Assembly: GCA_963931925.1 (NCBI GenBank)
Contig: OZ007569.1
Location: 12,248,663 to 12,312,662 of the forward strand
Source of the DNA: Onchidella celtica
Lineage: Eukaryota; Mollusca; Gastropoda; Systellommatophora; Onchidiidae
Direction of reading: 5' to 3'
DNA length: 64,000 bases
Of this stretch, positions 62,734 through 64,000 are shown piece by piece. The notes beneath the pieces were generated by a model. It was not told the origin of the DNA. It saw nothing but the letters and a program-made list of their open reading frames with translations, and made no database searches. A program made the translations under genes and the position numbers. How positions within the stretch are numbered: the stretch's first letter is position 1; each line of letters begins with the position of its first letter.

Positions 62734-64000
62734 AGGCTTCTCCCGATCTTACCTCTTGCTTGCATTATCTCCATTTTCTGAAAAAAAAAAAAAAAACCCC
62801 ACAAAAGAACTGGAGATCTTTTAGTGCGTAGAAGAGGTATAATAATATACAGTGCACATTTTTGGCACTTATCAAAGCCCTTCGCAGTTCCGATTTATTC
62901 TAACTCCCTATCATAATACATGTACAAAAGTCGCAAACGTTTAATGTAGGATTTCTCAGTTGTGCAAAAAATGGATTTGGAACAAACAAGAAGTAAAGTC
63001 GCTCTTTGTCGATGGCACTCTTGTCTTAGCTCCTTCGCATTCCCATTATATTATCCCCCCCCCCCCTTTTCATTCTTTGGCAAAGGTATTTACTGCCGAT
63101 CTAATCTGATAGTAGCTACTGAGTTCGGACGCTCATGGCACAATTCAACAGTGGATCAATTCGAGTTACCAAGCTTTTAACTAAATACCTGTTGGCAATT
63201 TAATCAGTCGGCATACAGTCCACCATGAGTCCTGCCAGAGGACACAGGCCCGCACCAACACTGGAACTTAATATACCATGTAAACAATGGCAAAACATTT
63301 GTGTCCGCAAAATAGTCAAACCTTTTAACTTGATGAGCAAGTGGAGGGGGGGGGGGGAGTCCAAAGATAAAGAAATGTGTGTGTGTATGTGTGTGCAAAT
63401 ATTGTGGGCTCAAGTGGGGCAAGAGGAAACGGCTGGTCGCTGAAATTGCCAAGCGTTCTAAGTTTGCTGTGGTTTTTAGGTAACATTTAGCTTTCTTGTG
63501 GCTCATCCACCAAATCAGACTTTTTTTCAAAATATTTGCATCCAGTTTCTCTCCCTCTCAGTCTTATAACTTGTTACTTAGCTCTGTTGAGATCCACCTC
63601 TAATCTGTGCCCAACGATCGTAAACTGTAGTCATCAGTAACTGGGGGCGGGGCGGGGCGGTGGTAGTGAGGTCGAGCGATGATGGATAAACAAATCGAAG
63701 ACCCAGATTGCAATTTAGTTCCGGTAGATTATTTATGACAGTCGTTGGGGGAAACTTCACCGGAAACGAGGAAGAAGATCCGGAGTGGCCCACCAACCGT
63801 TCGCCACATTGGCTCTAGCAGACCAATTCTCGTACACAACATTAAAAAAAAAAATTACAGATAATCTGTGGGGTCGCAGCGAAATTTGGCACAGAGTTAA
63901 AATATGACCCAAAGAAACAAAAACAAAACAAACTGGGCTTTGCGAAAGACAACTTTTGTTGCTGGCATTGCCTCATTTAAACAAGTCCTTTATAAATATC
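62734..64000. other. Intergenic, no gene recognised
   Basis: Poly-A, poly-C and poly-G tracts (62781-62795, 63055-63067, 63345-63357) and a short GT tract (63377-63393). No exon, RNA gene or element that I can support. Confidence 0.5.

Overview
This is eukaryotic, intron-rich, AT-rich DNA, most likely from a lophotrochozoan and probably a gastropod or other mollusc. That view rests on small GT-AG exons in long introns, many AGATCT-type simple repeats, a tRNA-derived SINE, CR1/L2-like LINE tails and TTAA-flanked MITEs. The species cannot be named from sequence alone.

One host gene fills about four fifths of the window. On the + strand from 282 to 49737 lie 41 phase-consistent exons of an MRCK kinase (myotonic dystrophy kinase-related CDC42-binding kinase; vertebrate CDC42BPA/CDC42BPB, Drosophila gek). 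Together they total 5172 nt, or 1723 residues. The first roughly 100 residues and the promoter lie upstream of the window. Domain order is AGC kinase, kinase tail with hydrophobic motif, long coiled coil, C1, PH, CNH (citron homology), CRIB and a Ser/Pro-rich tail. Two neighbouring exons both encode a CRIB motif; the first is frame-neutral, so single- and double-CRIB proteins are both possible. Two alternative 3' terminal exons are also suggested. The 3' UTR probably runs to a polyadenylation signal at 56021.

Five introns of this gene carry, in sense orientation, copies of a 64-72 nt element with box C/D snoRNA hallmarks: a terminal stem, a C box, a CTGA D box and an invariant guide. The guide is complementary to the universal 18S rRNA segment AATAGCGTATA. 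By the D+5 rule it points to the G equivalent to human 18S Gm644, the SNORD54/U54 target. This is an unannotated intronic snoRNA family.

The intron between the two halves of the CNH domain (25395-32398) hosts a roughly 6 kb antisense DNA transposon. It has a four-exon gene for a basic, Cys-rich protein with a DDE-like set of acidic motifs. In the same frame, after one stop codon, follows an OTU-type cysteine protease domain. Both ends are dense in a subterminal motif (GGACGTGATG plus TGACACA). A second intron (14730-18485) holds another region rich in a different subterminal-type motif and a 291-bp tandem duplication. Other mobile DNA includes two TTAA-flanked MITE families, several foldback elements, a SINE and LINE 3' ends.

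Downstream of 56045 no host gene is recognisable. That stretch holds foldback MITEs, LINE tails, microsatellites and a 30-bp minisatellite (60371-61219).
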